Shown piece by piece: positions 33,474-43,634 of a DNA stretch of 64,000 nucleotides. The notes below the pieces were generated by a model. It saw only the letters and a list, made by a program, of their open reading frames with translations, searched no databases and was not told the origin of the DNA. The stretch lies in the NCBI GenBank assembly GCA_015146655.1, contig VKHL01000152.1:1-64000 (forward strand), read 5' to 3'. A program made the position numbers and the translations under genes. This DNA comes from Ochromonas danica (Eukaryota; Sar; Chrysophyceae; Chromulinales; Chromulinaceae). The stretch's first letter is position 1, and each line of letters starts with the position of its first letter.

Positions 33474-33702
33474 TCTTTCTTGCTTGCTTGATTGTCTTTG
33501 GGTTGAAAACCACTGCAACGGCAGTTGCCATCATGAAACGGCAAGACCAAAATTTCGAAAAAACGATAACCCTAAAATCCTGAACTACGATTATTCGAAA
33601 AGGGCAATTCGAACTTTCAACTCGTCTGATGAAATGCTAACCAAACTAATCTACCTTTAGAGACATTTACTACTACTTCTTTCCCTTCTGACAAAAGCTT
33701 GG

Positions 33703-33722
33703 CGATCTATCTTGATAGATCG
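33703..33722. promoter_or_regulatory. 20-base near-perfect palindrome upstream of 33797 gene
   Basis: cgatctatc and gatagatcg are perfect 9-base inverted arms with a 2-base spacer. It lies 75 bases before the start codon of the gene at 33797, in the divergent promoter. It could be a dimeric factor site; it contains a GATA-like core on both strands. Confidence 0.35.
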
Positions 33723-33796
33723 AATAGACTAAGATATAGTTACTGAGATATATTGACAGCCTTTAGTAAATTGTTGCTGTATTGGATATCATCAAA

Positions 33797-35771
33797 ATGC
33801 GTGCTCATGTCAGTCCTTTGAAAGGGAAGAAGAAAGAAAAGATTAGTTCCTATACCTCCCCTTTCGTTGCTAAAGCACAAGCAAGAGCCTTAGAACGTGC
33901 TCGAGAAGCTCGTAAACATCTTCCACGACATGGTTTTGTTAGAAATGAATGGGATAGTACCACCCCAACACAACCAGGTGGGCTATTTGATCCCATGCTA
34001 AAGAAGAAAGAGATCTTTAAGATTGAACCTCGTCGATCAAGAGGAGAAGGAAATAGTCTATTGTATGATCGATCTCATCTGAGTGAAGCTGATACTACCA
34101 CTGCTAGTGCTAGTGCTAGTGCCACCTCAACTACGAGAAGAAGAAGGTCAGAACGAGACAGCAGCAGCAGGCTGACGATGAAGACACAAGAGGTAGGAAG
34201 CCATTGACTCAGTCCCATTGTGATTAGGATAACTAATGTGCTATTGTTTTGAAACTAGTCTGTTCCCAGAAGAAGACCTTTGAATCAACAGCGACACAAT
34301 CTTGAGCAACACCAGCAACAGCACCCGCACCAGCAACAGCCCCATCATAGTCATCACAATAGCCATCCTTCTTCACGATCACCTTCTCCCCCACCCCCTC
34401 CACCTCCCCCTCTTCCTGTCCCCTCCTCTTCATCAGGTCATGGAGATCATAAAGAAGAAACACCTCATGCTCCTCTTCTCTCTTCTCGAGACCCTTATCC
34501 TCTTCGTCCTTCTTCAGGCTCTGCACAGTTGGATGAGAGAGAACAGCAAGTCAGAGATGCCTCAGAGAAACGATATGGTGATCTCATTCGTGAAAGGTTA
34601 AGAACTCTTCTCTATGATCGTATGGGATTGAGGGAAGGAGTAGATGATAGAAAGAGAGCTCAACAACGTGTACGTCCCCCCTATTATACCTATCAAGATC
34701 CTCAACAAGCATTCACGAGAGATATGATGGCAAATATGGCGAATATCATGCAAGCTGTGGGTACCATCGTGTCTGGTGTTAATGAGTCTAGGAAACCTCG
34801 ACGACGACGTCTATTTTCACGAAGTCGTCCAATATCTCCTTCTCCTTATCTTTCACCTGATGTTCTCCTGGATGAGCGAGATCATCATCTTTACTCTCAA
34901 ACAAAGCCTCCAAAACCTCCACGACAAGAAGCACCACTACCACTATCACCATCATCACCACCAGCAGCAGCACTATCTGCTGGACAACAGGCGATGAAGA
35001 CTACTACGGGAGGAAATAATGAGAATTGGACTTGGCAAGTTTCACAAGCTATTCTAGAGAAGAAGAGACTTCCCAAGTCAAAGTCTGGTGTGCTTGATAT
35101 GGTCTTAGCCAAATTACAGGTACTGTAGACTATGTATTTCTCCATTCTTCTTTACAGGTGAAGTTATTGATAGAGTAGACTAATTCTCCTTGTTTGCTGA
35201 CAATAGGCGATTGAAGAAAATGAGCGAGAAATCGCTCTCTATTTGAAACAACAACAGCAGCATGTTACTACCAATACGATGTTTTTGGATGAAAACATAA
35301 ATAAGGAGGTCACTCTGGTGATGAAGAAGTCGAAAGGAAAATTTAAGCTGACTAAAGAGTTGCTGGAAACAGTCACTACAGATCCTGATCATCCATCACG
35401 CACTTCTCCCCCTTCTCCTTCTCCTCTGACAAAGACAAAGCTGAACAAAATAGAGTTTCCGAAACTCACTGCTCCTAATGATCTAAATAATGATACTTAT
35501 CGCTACATGGAAGAACTGCGAAGGTAAGAACTTTGTGTGATGATTAAACTGTTTTCAAATCAACAAGAACTGTTTTCAATTGTGGATGGTTGTTGACTTT
35601 GATAGTGCACGGAGGCTAAGAGAAGTGGCCTATGAAGCACGAAGCTCTTCTCTATCGCAAACAGTAACATCAATCACTGATATGTTAGCCGATCGTATGA
35701 TAGGATCTGTTGTGAAGGATTTAGAGACAATTATGGAAGATTGCTCTGAAGGAGTGTTGAAAACTGTCTAA
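33797..35771 (+). CDS. Unknown Pro/Ser/Arg-rich protein, possibly ciliary
   Basis: Predicted join(33797..34192,34259..35119,35207..35523,35606..35771), 579 residues. No family recognised. The N-terminus is basic (MRAHVSPLKGKKKEK), followed by a helix rich in Ala/Arg (KAQARALERAREARKHL). A region of His/Gln and then Ser/Pro runs follows (about 150-190), with a proline tract. Later come helical segments: YGDLIRERLRTLLYDRMGL, and RDMMANMANIMQAVGTIVSG. The C-terminal exons encode a helix-rich domain (about 420-579) ending SLSQTVTSITDMLADRMIG. No membrane segment or catalytic motif. It is divergent from the FAM227-like gene and convergent with the CFAP36-like gene, so a cytoskeletal or ciliary role is a guess from context. 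Confidence 0.65.
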
Positions 35772-35948
35772 TACTACGATAATACTTGAATGTCTACAGA
35801 CAGAACAACACATAGCTAGTGTTTGTAGACTAGTACTGTACCAAAAATGATATGATCACAAAGAAGACATGTTAAGACTTTAAATGTTGATGTTATTCAG
35901 TTCCAGTGAAAGGAACTTTGTAGAATCTACTTAGTACTAGACTACATG

Positions 35949-36701
35949 TTATTTATGTGATGACTTCTTTTCTGCCACATCTCCGTGACCTTCTATGGCT
36001 TTGTCATCATCATCAACTGCCAAGGGTTTAGCTGTGATCTTTCCTTCAGCTTTTTCTTCCTCTAGCGGAGCTTTCTCTTCAGCTTTTGCCTCATGTCTAC
36101 TTGATGATTCCTTCGTGTGTGCTACACGAGCACCTTCCTTAGCCATCACTTTATAGAAGGATTCATAATCTGCAGATGCCAAGAGACAATCAATGAAAGT
36201 ACTAATATAGATATCATGAGTCTCATGCTGTGCTTCACGAACTTCATCATAGAAGTCTTTAATAGGAATGTCAATTGTTGACAAGTAGTCCTCTAATACA
36301 TCCTAGATATCATAAGATGTCATGTCACAACAGAAGAAGAAGTTGACACAGTGTTGAATGAGTGCAGATAGACTATAAACTATCATATCATATCAGACAT
36401 GGACATAGCTACTGTACCTCATAGAGCTTGAGATAGGTTTGAAAGAGTTCATAGTACTTCATGTCATGCTCTCCTCCACACATAGGAGGAGCACCAGCAA
36501 AATCTTCTGCATGATCTTGGAAGAACTTCCTGAAAACATCTAATAAACACACACACACACACGCACCAGATGAAAATGAAAATGAAATGAGATGAAAATG
36601 GAGGATGAAGAAGAAGGAAAAGGTACGAGGAGGTCTATACCAAGAAATTTATTACTCCAGCAATAGTCGGCGACTTTCTTTAACAACTCTGAATGAGGCA
36701 T
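35949..36701 (-). CDS. CFAP36-like protein with BART domain
   Basis: Predicted complement(join(35949..36302,36418..36539,36641..36701)), 178 residues. Residues about 5-130 form a BART-like helical domain: VFRKFFQDHAEDFAG, then YYELFQTYLKLYEDVLEDYL, then STFIDCLLASADYESFYKVM. This matches CFAP36/CCDC104, which binds ARL3-GTP in cilia; ARL2BP is the other family and is usually shorter-tailed. The C-terminal 50 residues are Lys/Glu-rich. The exon 1 donor gtatag was chosen because only it keeps the frame into VFRKFF; a gtacct site 14 bases on does not. Intron 1 contains a (CA)n tract. Confidence 0.75.
36546..36563. repeat. (CA)n microsatellite in CFAP36-like intron 1
   Basis: An uninterrupted CA run of about nine units directly next to the 3' splice site on the minus strand (GT-rich there). 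Confidence 0.85.
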
Positions 36702-37074
36702 GGTTTCTAATAGTGGATGGTATAGAAAAAGTCTAAATGGTTGGAGGAAGATGACGGTGAGATGGTGAAGGAAGAAGACCAACTCAACAGCGAGAAGATC
36801 AGTAGACGAAACTTGTGCGAAACAGTGGGGCAGATAGCTAGAGGGCCAGATGTCTAACCTATCATATCGTTTATGGCCCGATACTGGTCTCGATTTGGAA
36901 AACATGAAATTGAACATTTAGATTCTTAAATTAGACTTTAATATCAGTATGATACGTCTCGGGTCTCGGTGTTTTCGACCCAAGTCTCGACCCACCTAAA
37001 AATATGCGAACGATACGACACTGACAACCACCCCAGTGCTTTGAGAGAGTGGGAAAGGGTTGTTGACATTGAAC
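36702..37074. other. Divergent intergenic region
   Basis: Between the CFAP36-like gene (-) and the hypothetical gene at 37075 (+). It contains a patch at 36957-36992 with imperfect inverted copies of gggtctcg/cgaccc. No gene seen. Confidence 0.35.
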
Positions 37075-37557
37075 ATGAATGATGTGATGTTAGTAACCCT
37101 ACGCTGTTACCATAAGATGATAATTCTAAGAGAATCGTTTCTATATCTGCTTCTAATAAATAGCCTAATTAATATCATCATTGCCTATCGGTGCCGAGCT
37201 CCTTGCATGATGATGGCTGTGGGTTTCTGGGATAGTAAGAAAGTCACTACCTCTGTAGAGAGAGTTAGTGATCTTAGTCGGACCATTCCCATCTGGAATG
37301 AAGATGAAATGGTGTCTAGAGGCGAGCGCCATAGAAGTACCGAAGACGACTATTTTGTTGATGTAGATAGGCAAGTTGATGTTCTGGGGCAAGCCATCAT
37401 CAAGAACAATTTACTAAACCATCTCACTCACCCCAGCCCTGCAATCCCAACCAAATTATCTTATTTGAATCGGTTTTATGATCTGGAGGAAGTGAATCGT
37501 AAAAGCTATCGCATAAACCTGCAGGCTGGAGGTTTGCTGGAGGACTGGATTGCCTAG
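37075..37557 (+). CDS. Hypothetical protein with N-terminal hydrophobic segment
   Basis: Single open frame of 160 residues, no family recognised. Residues about 19-36 (SFLYLLLINSLINIIIAY) form a hydrophobic signal or membrane anchor. A cysteine pair (YRCRAPC) follows, and the remaining 115 residues are polar with many charged residues. The shape fits a small secreted or anchored protein. The first ATG of the frame is used; others follow. It is convergent with the iojap-like gene 145 bases away. No splice sites are needed. A real gene is likely but not certain. Confidence 0.5.
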   Translation: MNDVMLVTLRCYHKMIILRESFLYLLLINSLINIIIAYRCRAPCMMMAVGFWDSKKVTTSVERVSDLSRTIPIWNEDEMVSRGERHRSTEDDYFVDVDRQVDVLGQAIIKNNLLNHLTHPSPAIPTKLSYLNRFYDLEEVNRKSYRINLQAGGLLEDWIA

Positions 37558-37702
37558 AGGAGAAAAAAGACTCAAACATAAAGCAAATCGTTCACTTCAA
37601 TTCTTTCAATGTAGCTAATCAATCTCGTCAGGGTGATCCATTAGGTTATATAGACTTATATTATAGTAAGGTGCTAGCTGCAAACTTAAGCAAAATACAA
37701 CC

Positions 37703-38737
37703 TTAAAGGACCTTAACAGAGCGACCAGGTTCATTATCATCCCCACTCAAAGCTTTCTCCATATATTCATCAGGCACAGGATATTGATCCAACAGTTTGT
37801 TAAACTGCTTGTCGTATTCTAGAGCATTGTCTGTTGAAGGCAAGTAGGGTCTCTCTTTCATGCTCCAATGAGATTCAAGATCCAAGTGTTTTCTGGTATC
37901 TGATATAAATCATCAAGGGCGAGGTTACAAGCCATACAGATGAAGAGATCAAGAGAAACTTAACAGACCTGGTAACATCATGTGAAGAAGGAAGCTGTGA
38001 CAATCTACAATCTGCCAATCATCAGTCTTGCTCCCTTCAATACCTGTTGACCCAATTACTTGATGAAGCTCTCTTTTCTTCAACTATGACGTAAAAGCAA
38101 AAACAGCTAAAATATGGTAATTAGGTGTGACATACGATAATACTACCTACCACATCGACAACAGTCTCCAATAACCTTCGAATCAATCTTGTTGATGAAG
38201 CAGAAGCAATTATAAAATATCGTATAGTGTCAAGAGGTTCTTTCAAATGAATGACAACGACATTCTCTGCACCATTGCTTTTCAGATAGAGCTCCACTTC
38301 TTGAACAGATAATAAGACTCTGTTCACCATACAAGAAGATAGATAAACCATTCCGTTTTTTCATATGTTTGGATTTCATCTTACCCTTTCTTAATGGGGA
38401 TTTTGTTCTTCTCAATAGTCTTCAATACAACACCTTTCTGAACAGGAGGGACCCAAGACCAGGAAGAAGAGGTATTGTCTGTATTTACTGCTTCTAATGG
38501 TGTCAAATGACTTGTATTAATAGCATCGAATTGATCTTCAATATCCTCTTCCACCTTCTCAACAACTTTACTAGTGGTTACTTTGCTACTACTTCCTTCT
38601 TCCACTACCGTAGCAGCTGGCGACTTCTTCCGCAATGGTCCACGGACAACACGAGCAAATCGTACTTGATTGATTGGTCTTCCTCCTCTCACGAGGTTAG
38701 AAGATGGAACAACTCTCTGGGCTAGAAGACGGAACAT
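37703..38737 (-). CDS. Mitochondrial ribosome silencing factor, iojap/RsfS/MALSU1 family
   Basis: Predicted complement(join(37703..37899,37969..38083,38151..38319,38385..38737)), 277 residues. The conserved RsfS fold appears across exons 2-4: VELYLKSNGAENVVVIHL, YFIIASASSTRLIRRLLE, then DDWQIVDCHSFLLHMMLP and HLDLESHW, matching the family order down to the DLE-W end. These proteins bind ribosomal protein L14 and keep large and small subunits apart; the MALSU1 branch acts in mitochondrial ribosome assembly. The N-terminal 100 residues are basic (MFRLLAQRVVPSSNL) and then Glu/Ser-rich, fitting import into mitochondria. The frame is open upstream of 38737 but has no ATG. Confidence 0.82.
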
Positions 38738-38943
38738 GGATACGATTCTTTCAGTTTTCACGTCACGTCCACTTCTTCCTTCTTTACCAACCAGCTCCGT
38801 TTTCAAGAAACACTCTGGTCGTCCCACAAACAGGTTGTCCAACTCTCAAAAGCCAGTTTTTCCTCTGTCTTGGTGCATTGGGGGTTTGGGAACGTTAATT
38901 CGAATCATTAATTAGTACGACTGAAGTCCTTTCTGATAACAAA

Positions 38944-39431
38944 ATGTCAAAGAAAGTTGCCGAAGAAAATCTCCCAAAGAAGCTGAAAGTTCAGGTATTG
39001 ATATAGACGTATATGGATGTGATGAGATTTTATAATTTTAACACTATTTGTCTTCTTCTGCATGTTGTTGTCGTCATTCAGATTGGGGTAGTAAAGCGTC
39101 TTCAAAAAGAAGTTGCTTCTTATGAAAAGGAAGTGATTACCAATGAAGCTAAAATACAAAGAATGAAAGATGAAGGTCGTGATATCTATGGTATGATGCA
39201 TCATTGTCTTCTCATTCATTGTGGATTTGTGTGAGTCTCTGACCTTTTTACTCTCAAGATATTCGTAAACAGGAAGAAGTCCTTCAAGAAAGCTATATGA
39301 TGGTTCCTGATAGCAAAGCACGCTTAGAACAAGCAAAAGAAGAACTTGACATTTTGCTGGAGCGGTATCAGGAGGAAGAAGGTGGAAGTGACGGAGCGTT
39401 AATCTCAGAGGCAAAGGCACTGCTGGTGTAA
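38944..39431 (+). CDS. Tubulin-binding cofactor A
   Basis: Predicted join(38944..38994,39082..39190,39259..39431), 110 residues. A small all-helical protein that captures beta-tubulin during tubulin folding. The family landmarks are clear: KLKVQIGVVKRLQKEV at residues 13-28 (compare KIKTGVVKRL), EVITNEAKIQRMK, and DIRKQEEVLQESYMMVPDS, which is only restored by joining exons 2 and 3. Length matches human TBCA (108). It shares a 206-base divergent promoter with the iojap-like gene. Confidence 0.9.
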
Positions 39432-40011
39432 ACAGAAAAGATTTCATCAAATGCATTTTGATTTTATTTGATATTCACTTTATTTAATTTTACCTTGTTA
39501 GGTACTTATTTACACTAATTGCAACCCATAGTAACGACTCTCAGGAGCAACAACAACAACAACAATAACCAGAGTATTCGTCTCACCAAGGTTTGAGGTC
39601 TGCTGATTCAACAATCCATCCAAAATCGCTGCGGATGGCAGCATCGGTTTTCTCCGCAACAAAGGAATGCTCGAGAAGAACGCAAAAATATAAGGGAACA
39701 ACTCTACGCGATCAACACGCAGAATCGTCCAAAATCGCACAACACACGGCACAAATCAGAAGCCCATACAAAAACATTTAAATCCTGACGAACAAGAACT
39801 CCATCATTGAACTATGGCCGCAACGCGCAGAATGGAATGCGATCAAAAATTATAGTAGCTAGCAAAAATAGACCTTGGCAGGGAATATACTATCTAACGC
39901 TTAGAATGATCAATCCAAGATACCACTACTATCCGTATAAGAACAAGAACATAAGCTGACCTGCACTTCAAAAATAAACCTAAGATACTAACAGACAACA
40001 GAACTACCACC
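39432..40011. other. Convergent intergenic region with (CAA)n
   Basis: 580 bases between the TBCA gene (+) and the Nudix gene (-). A short CAA run lies at 39548-39567. Opposing small frames at 39510-39781 resemble no family and are not annotated. Confidence 0.4.
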
Positions 40012-41043
40012 TTAGGCCCCATTGTTGTTGACGCATTTGCTAAGGATGTCTCGCATGAATCTCTCCAAAAGATAACCTGTTAGACCCCAGATAGTGTGCG
40101 GACCACCAGTAAAGGCAGGTGTGGTGAAGCTGCTAGACAACCATTTCTTTTCGTCCATGATTTCGGAAATAGGAATAGTGAAGTACTTTTCCACTTCATC
40201 AGCATTTGGCTTCAGAGTTATATCCTTCAATTCACCAATATAACCGACGACAGGAGTCACCGCAATTCCTGTCATGCTGGCAACTTCGTTCCAATTACAG
40301 CGTAAAATACCCAGCACCTCTGTTTTATCACCAGGAATGCCCAGCTCTTCTTCCATTTCACGCAATGACGTCTCGATGACGTTGGCATCAACGCCAAATT
40401 CGACCATACCGCCTGGAAAGCACACTTGTTGCTTGTGAGTACGGACTGTGGCAGAGCGTCTTTCAAATAACACAGAGGCGACTCCGTTCGCATTACATAA
40501 AGGAATAACGACGCTGGCACGACGTTCGGAACCATGATAGACATATCTTGGCATGCGATGTAGGTAACCTTGGATCATCAACAAGGCTTTGCGGTTAAAG
40601 CCATTGGTCAAATCGAAGTTATTGTGCAAGTGCATTCGACTGTGCTCAATATTTTGCTTTAAGAAAGGCTGAAGAAGAAGCTTCAATCGTTCGAAGTCTT
40701 CATGCTCTGCCAATAATGCCGCCGTCTGGAGGATGTCTTCGCGGTCACGCAAAGCTGTGGCTAAAGCGGGGGCAGTAAAATTGGATACCAGCTCCTTGAT
40801 ATCATCATTCTCACTAGGATTAAATACACCAATGGGCTGAGCGGCTTCCACCGAGGGGTGCTTATTGTCTGGACTGTCAGTAAGAATGCTGTTTAAGCTC
40901 TCTTGCAAGACTTTTCTTGACTGAGCGGAAATTTCTCTTCTCTGGTTAGAAAAGCATGTGACTGCCATGACTGGCAAGGAACTAGCATTACCGAGACGAC
41001 CTCTGGAAATATTATTATAAACAACGCGCTGTATGGACTTCAT
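40012..41043 (-). CDS. CoA-type Nudix hydrolase (NUDT7/NUDT8-like)
   Basis: Intronless, 343 residues. The Nudix box reads FPGGMVEFGVDANVIET and then SLREMEEELGI, with the metal-binding REMEEE core intact and LREMEEELG as in coenzyme A diphosphatases; the usual GE before the insert is GV. Preceding LFERRSATVRTHKQQVCFPGG matches the UPF0035-type CoA pyrophosphatase motif (HxGQxxFPGG, here HKQQVCFPGG). These enzymes split CoA and its esters to 3',5'-ADP and phosphopantetheine. The N-terminus is basic and free of acids for 35 residues, so a mitochondrial location is likely. The first in-frame ATG is at 41043. Confidence 0.85.
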   Translation of the reverse strand: MKSIQRVVYNNISRGRLGNASSLPVMAVTCFSNQRREISAQSRKVLQESLNSILTDSPDNKHPSVEAAQPIGVFNPSENDDIKELVSNFTAPALATALRDREDILQTAALLAEHEDFERLKLLLQPFLKQNIEHSRMHLHNNFDLTNGFNRKALLMIQGYLHRMPRYVYHGSERRASVVIPLCNANGVASVLFERRSATVRTHKQQVCFPGGMVEFGVDANVIETSLREMEEELGIPGDKTEVLGILRCNWNEVASMTGIAVTPVVGYIGELKDITLKPNADEVEKYFTIPISEIMDEKKWLSSSFTTPAFTGGPHTIWGLTGYLLERFMRDILSKCVNNNGA

Positions 41044-41623
41044 CACTTCGAATCAAATAACGTACTTCTTCTAAATAGTTACAGGAAAAAGAGAATGTTT
41101 TGCTTTTAAAACTTATTTCTATCAATGAAATAAGAATATGAGGAAGAGAACAAACTACTGGAAGAAGAATAATGAATGATGGCAGCCGTAGAGTAAGGAG
41201 ATGGAGTTGATTTTATGACGCATGCAAGCGAAGCATCATCCTTCCCCTCATCGAAATCGTTCGTTGGCGCCCAGGTGGAGGCCTAGGAATCCCACTTCCG
41301 GGAGCAGTTGCCCACGTGTCTGCTCCTCCACAGTTCCGGGCTGGTGATTTGAATGGTGGGTGAATCTGCAGGACAAATTCTGGAATTCTGCAAATCTGCA
41401 ACTCCGAACTCGATCTGATGAATCTGTTGAAGATTCGAGACATCAGCATCTTGCATTCTTTACCATACATTTAGCACAAAATTGAGTAATTCTAATACTA
41501 TGGCTCAAAACAGGCAAGTGTCAATACAGATAGACTAGACAATCGAGTTTAGACCTCCAAGGACAGTTATCGGTTGGTCATCACCAATAACGCAATTAAT
41601 TTGAGCATAGGTCGCAAAATACA
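41044..41623. other. Intergenic with GC-rich patch
   Basis: Upstream of the Nudix gene and downstream of SCOT paralogue A. A GC-richer block at 41220-41360 stays open in one plus frame for about 40 codons but has no start and no recognisable product. Nothing else seen. Confidence 0.35.
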
Positions 41624-43242
41624 CTAGATGCGAATAACTTTGAGGTTAGGAGACACTTCAAAAGATGCAGCTGTCTTGGCTCGAATTTCATCAACCGAAA
41701 CTCCTGGGGCATGCTCCAGAAGTGTAAGGCCACCACCGTTGCTTCTATCAACATGGAAAACAGCCAATTCTGTGATGATCATGTCAACTACACTCTTGCC
41801 TGTTAGAGGAAAATCGCACTGTGATAAAATTTTGGGATTTCCTTTGCTGTCAGTGTGTTGCATGGTGACAACGACCTAGAAAAAGTACCACAGAACGTTA
41901 ATGGAGAATTCACAAACCAATGATAAGCAGTAACTACCTTCTTGCAACTCGCTACGAGATCCATAGCACCACCAAAGCCTTTAACAGCCATACCGGGCAC
42001 AATCCAACTAGCCAAATCTCCATTGGCAGCGACTTGCAGCGCTCCAAGCATTGTGAGATCCACATGTCCACCACGAATCATTCCAAATGAATCGCTGCTG
42101 CTAAACGTGGAAGATCCTGACAAGAAGGATACCGTCTCTTTGCCAGCATTGATAATATCAGCATCTTCGCTGCCTTCTTGAGGATATGGTCCCATACCAA
42201 GCAGCCCATTTTCACTTTGCAAAGTTACATTCACACCTGCAGGAATATAATTACTGGCCACAGTCGGGATCCCTGAAAGACACACAGCGATTACATTGGA
42301 AATGCTCAAAGGAGTAAAAGAATACTTACCCACACCAAGATTGACAAACATTCCATCTTTGAACTCTTGGGCAGCTCTCATGGCAATTATATCTCGCTTG
42401 TTGATCTTGCCGCTTTCCACTGAGTCCCCATTGCTGCGAAACATCTTCTTTTCAATGCGCTTTTCAAACTTTTGCCCAACAAGAAGTCTTTGCACATAAA
42501 TGCCAGGCAAATGAATGTCATCTGGAGCAATGTGTCCCGCTGGAACGATCTCTTCTACTTCTGCTACACAGATTCTAGCAGCTCTCGCAGCGTCTGGGTT
42601 AAAGTTTCTTGATGTAGCTCGAAACTGCAAGTTTCCATGAGTATCAGCCCTCCAAGCTTTAACACAAGCAAAATCGCCTTTGATTGCCCTTTCCAAGACG
42701 TACTGTCGACCATCAAACTCTCTAACCTCTTTAGATTGACAAAATTTAATCGGATCGCCACTCTCCGAGAACTTAGTAGGATACTGGCCTTCAGAAACGA
42801 CTGTACCATATCCAGTGGGAGTGTAGAATGCAGGAATACCAGCACCTCCTGCTCTCATCTTCTCGGCGAGGGTTCCCTGAGGGACCAGCTCCAATTCAAT
42901 CACTCCACTTTGCCACAGCTGAGCAAATGTCTTGTGCTCACCTAAATAAGAAGCATAGAGTTTCGAAACTCGCTTTTTAGAAATCAAAACACCCAAGCCA
43001 AAGTCATCAACGCCCGCATCATTGGAAACAGCTACGATGTTCTTCACTTCCATCTTGTCAATCGCTTTGATGAGGTTCTCCGGGATACCACACAAGCCAA
43101 ATCCTCCGAAAAGGACAGTCATACCATCTTGCAAACCTCTTAATGCCTTCTCAGGATCCGTATAAATCCTCGTCGTGGAAAAGGACTGCTGCCAAAGTGA
43201 GGGCTTGCGAGCAAAGTAAGAAGTTATCAAGCGGCGTTGCAT
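41624..43242 (-). CDS. Succinyl-CoA:3-ketoacid CoA transferase, paralogue A
   Basis: Predicted complement(join(41624..41875,41938..42272,42330..43242)), 499 residues. SCOT moves CoA from succinyl-CoA to acetoacetate in mitochondria. The alpha domain has [19 protein letters not shown] and [11 protein letters not shown]; the beta domain has the catalytic glutamate in [14 protein letters not shown] and the closing [13 protein letters not shown]. The N-terminus ([19 protein letters not shown]) is a likely presequence. The first intron (57 bases, no stop, multiple of three) is readable as coding, but removing it restores the [12 protein letters not shown] contact found in the family and in paralogue B. 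Codons are A/T-ending, unlike paralogue B. Confidence 0.9.
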
Positions 43243-43634
43243 AACTTTCAATGGGTTGCTTTGAAAAGATGGAAGAATCCAATGAAAAAGAATGTGGTGA
43301 AAGATACATGGCAGCCAAGAACACCCAAGAGACGGCGGGAATCTCTCACTTCGCTCGCGTCATCATTTCCAATTTGCTTGGCGTCATCAGGAGAGGTACA
43401 AAAACTGTTTTTGAATTCCCCACGCCAGATCTGTGCGTAGACTTTTCAGCCATTTCAGATTTCATTGGCATTGAGGCTTATTTAGTTTCGACTACAAATT
43501 GTTATTTTTTTAAAGAAGGGGTTTTGAATTGTTAGGTGGTGTCCACGAGAGTTTATTACTATAATTACATTGGATCTCAATCGAGTAGCACACAATACTA
43601 TTCATATTAGATGCTGTTCGAAATCAAATCTAAA
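43243..43634. other. Intergenic between SCOT paralogues
   Basis: 392 bases with the promoter of paralogue A and the 3' end of paralogue B. Small plus-strand frames at 43237-43535 have no recognised product. Confidence 0.4.

Noticed and set aside
41213-41470. 85-residue minus frame and a plus-strand GC-rich open patch
   Set aside because: No start codon in context, no domain, no supported splice partners.
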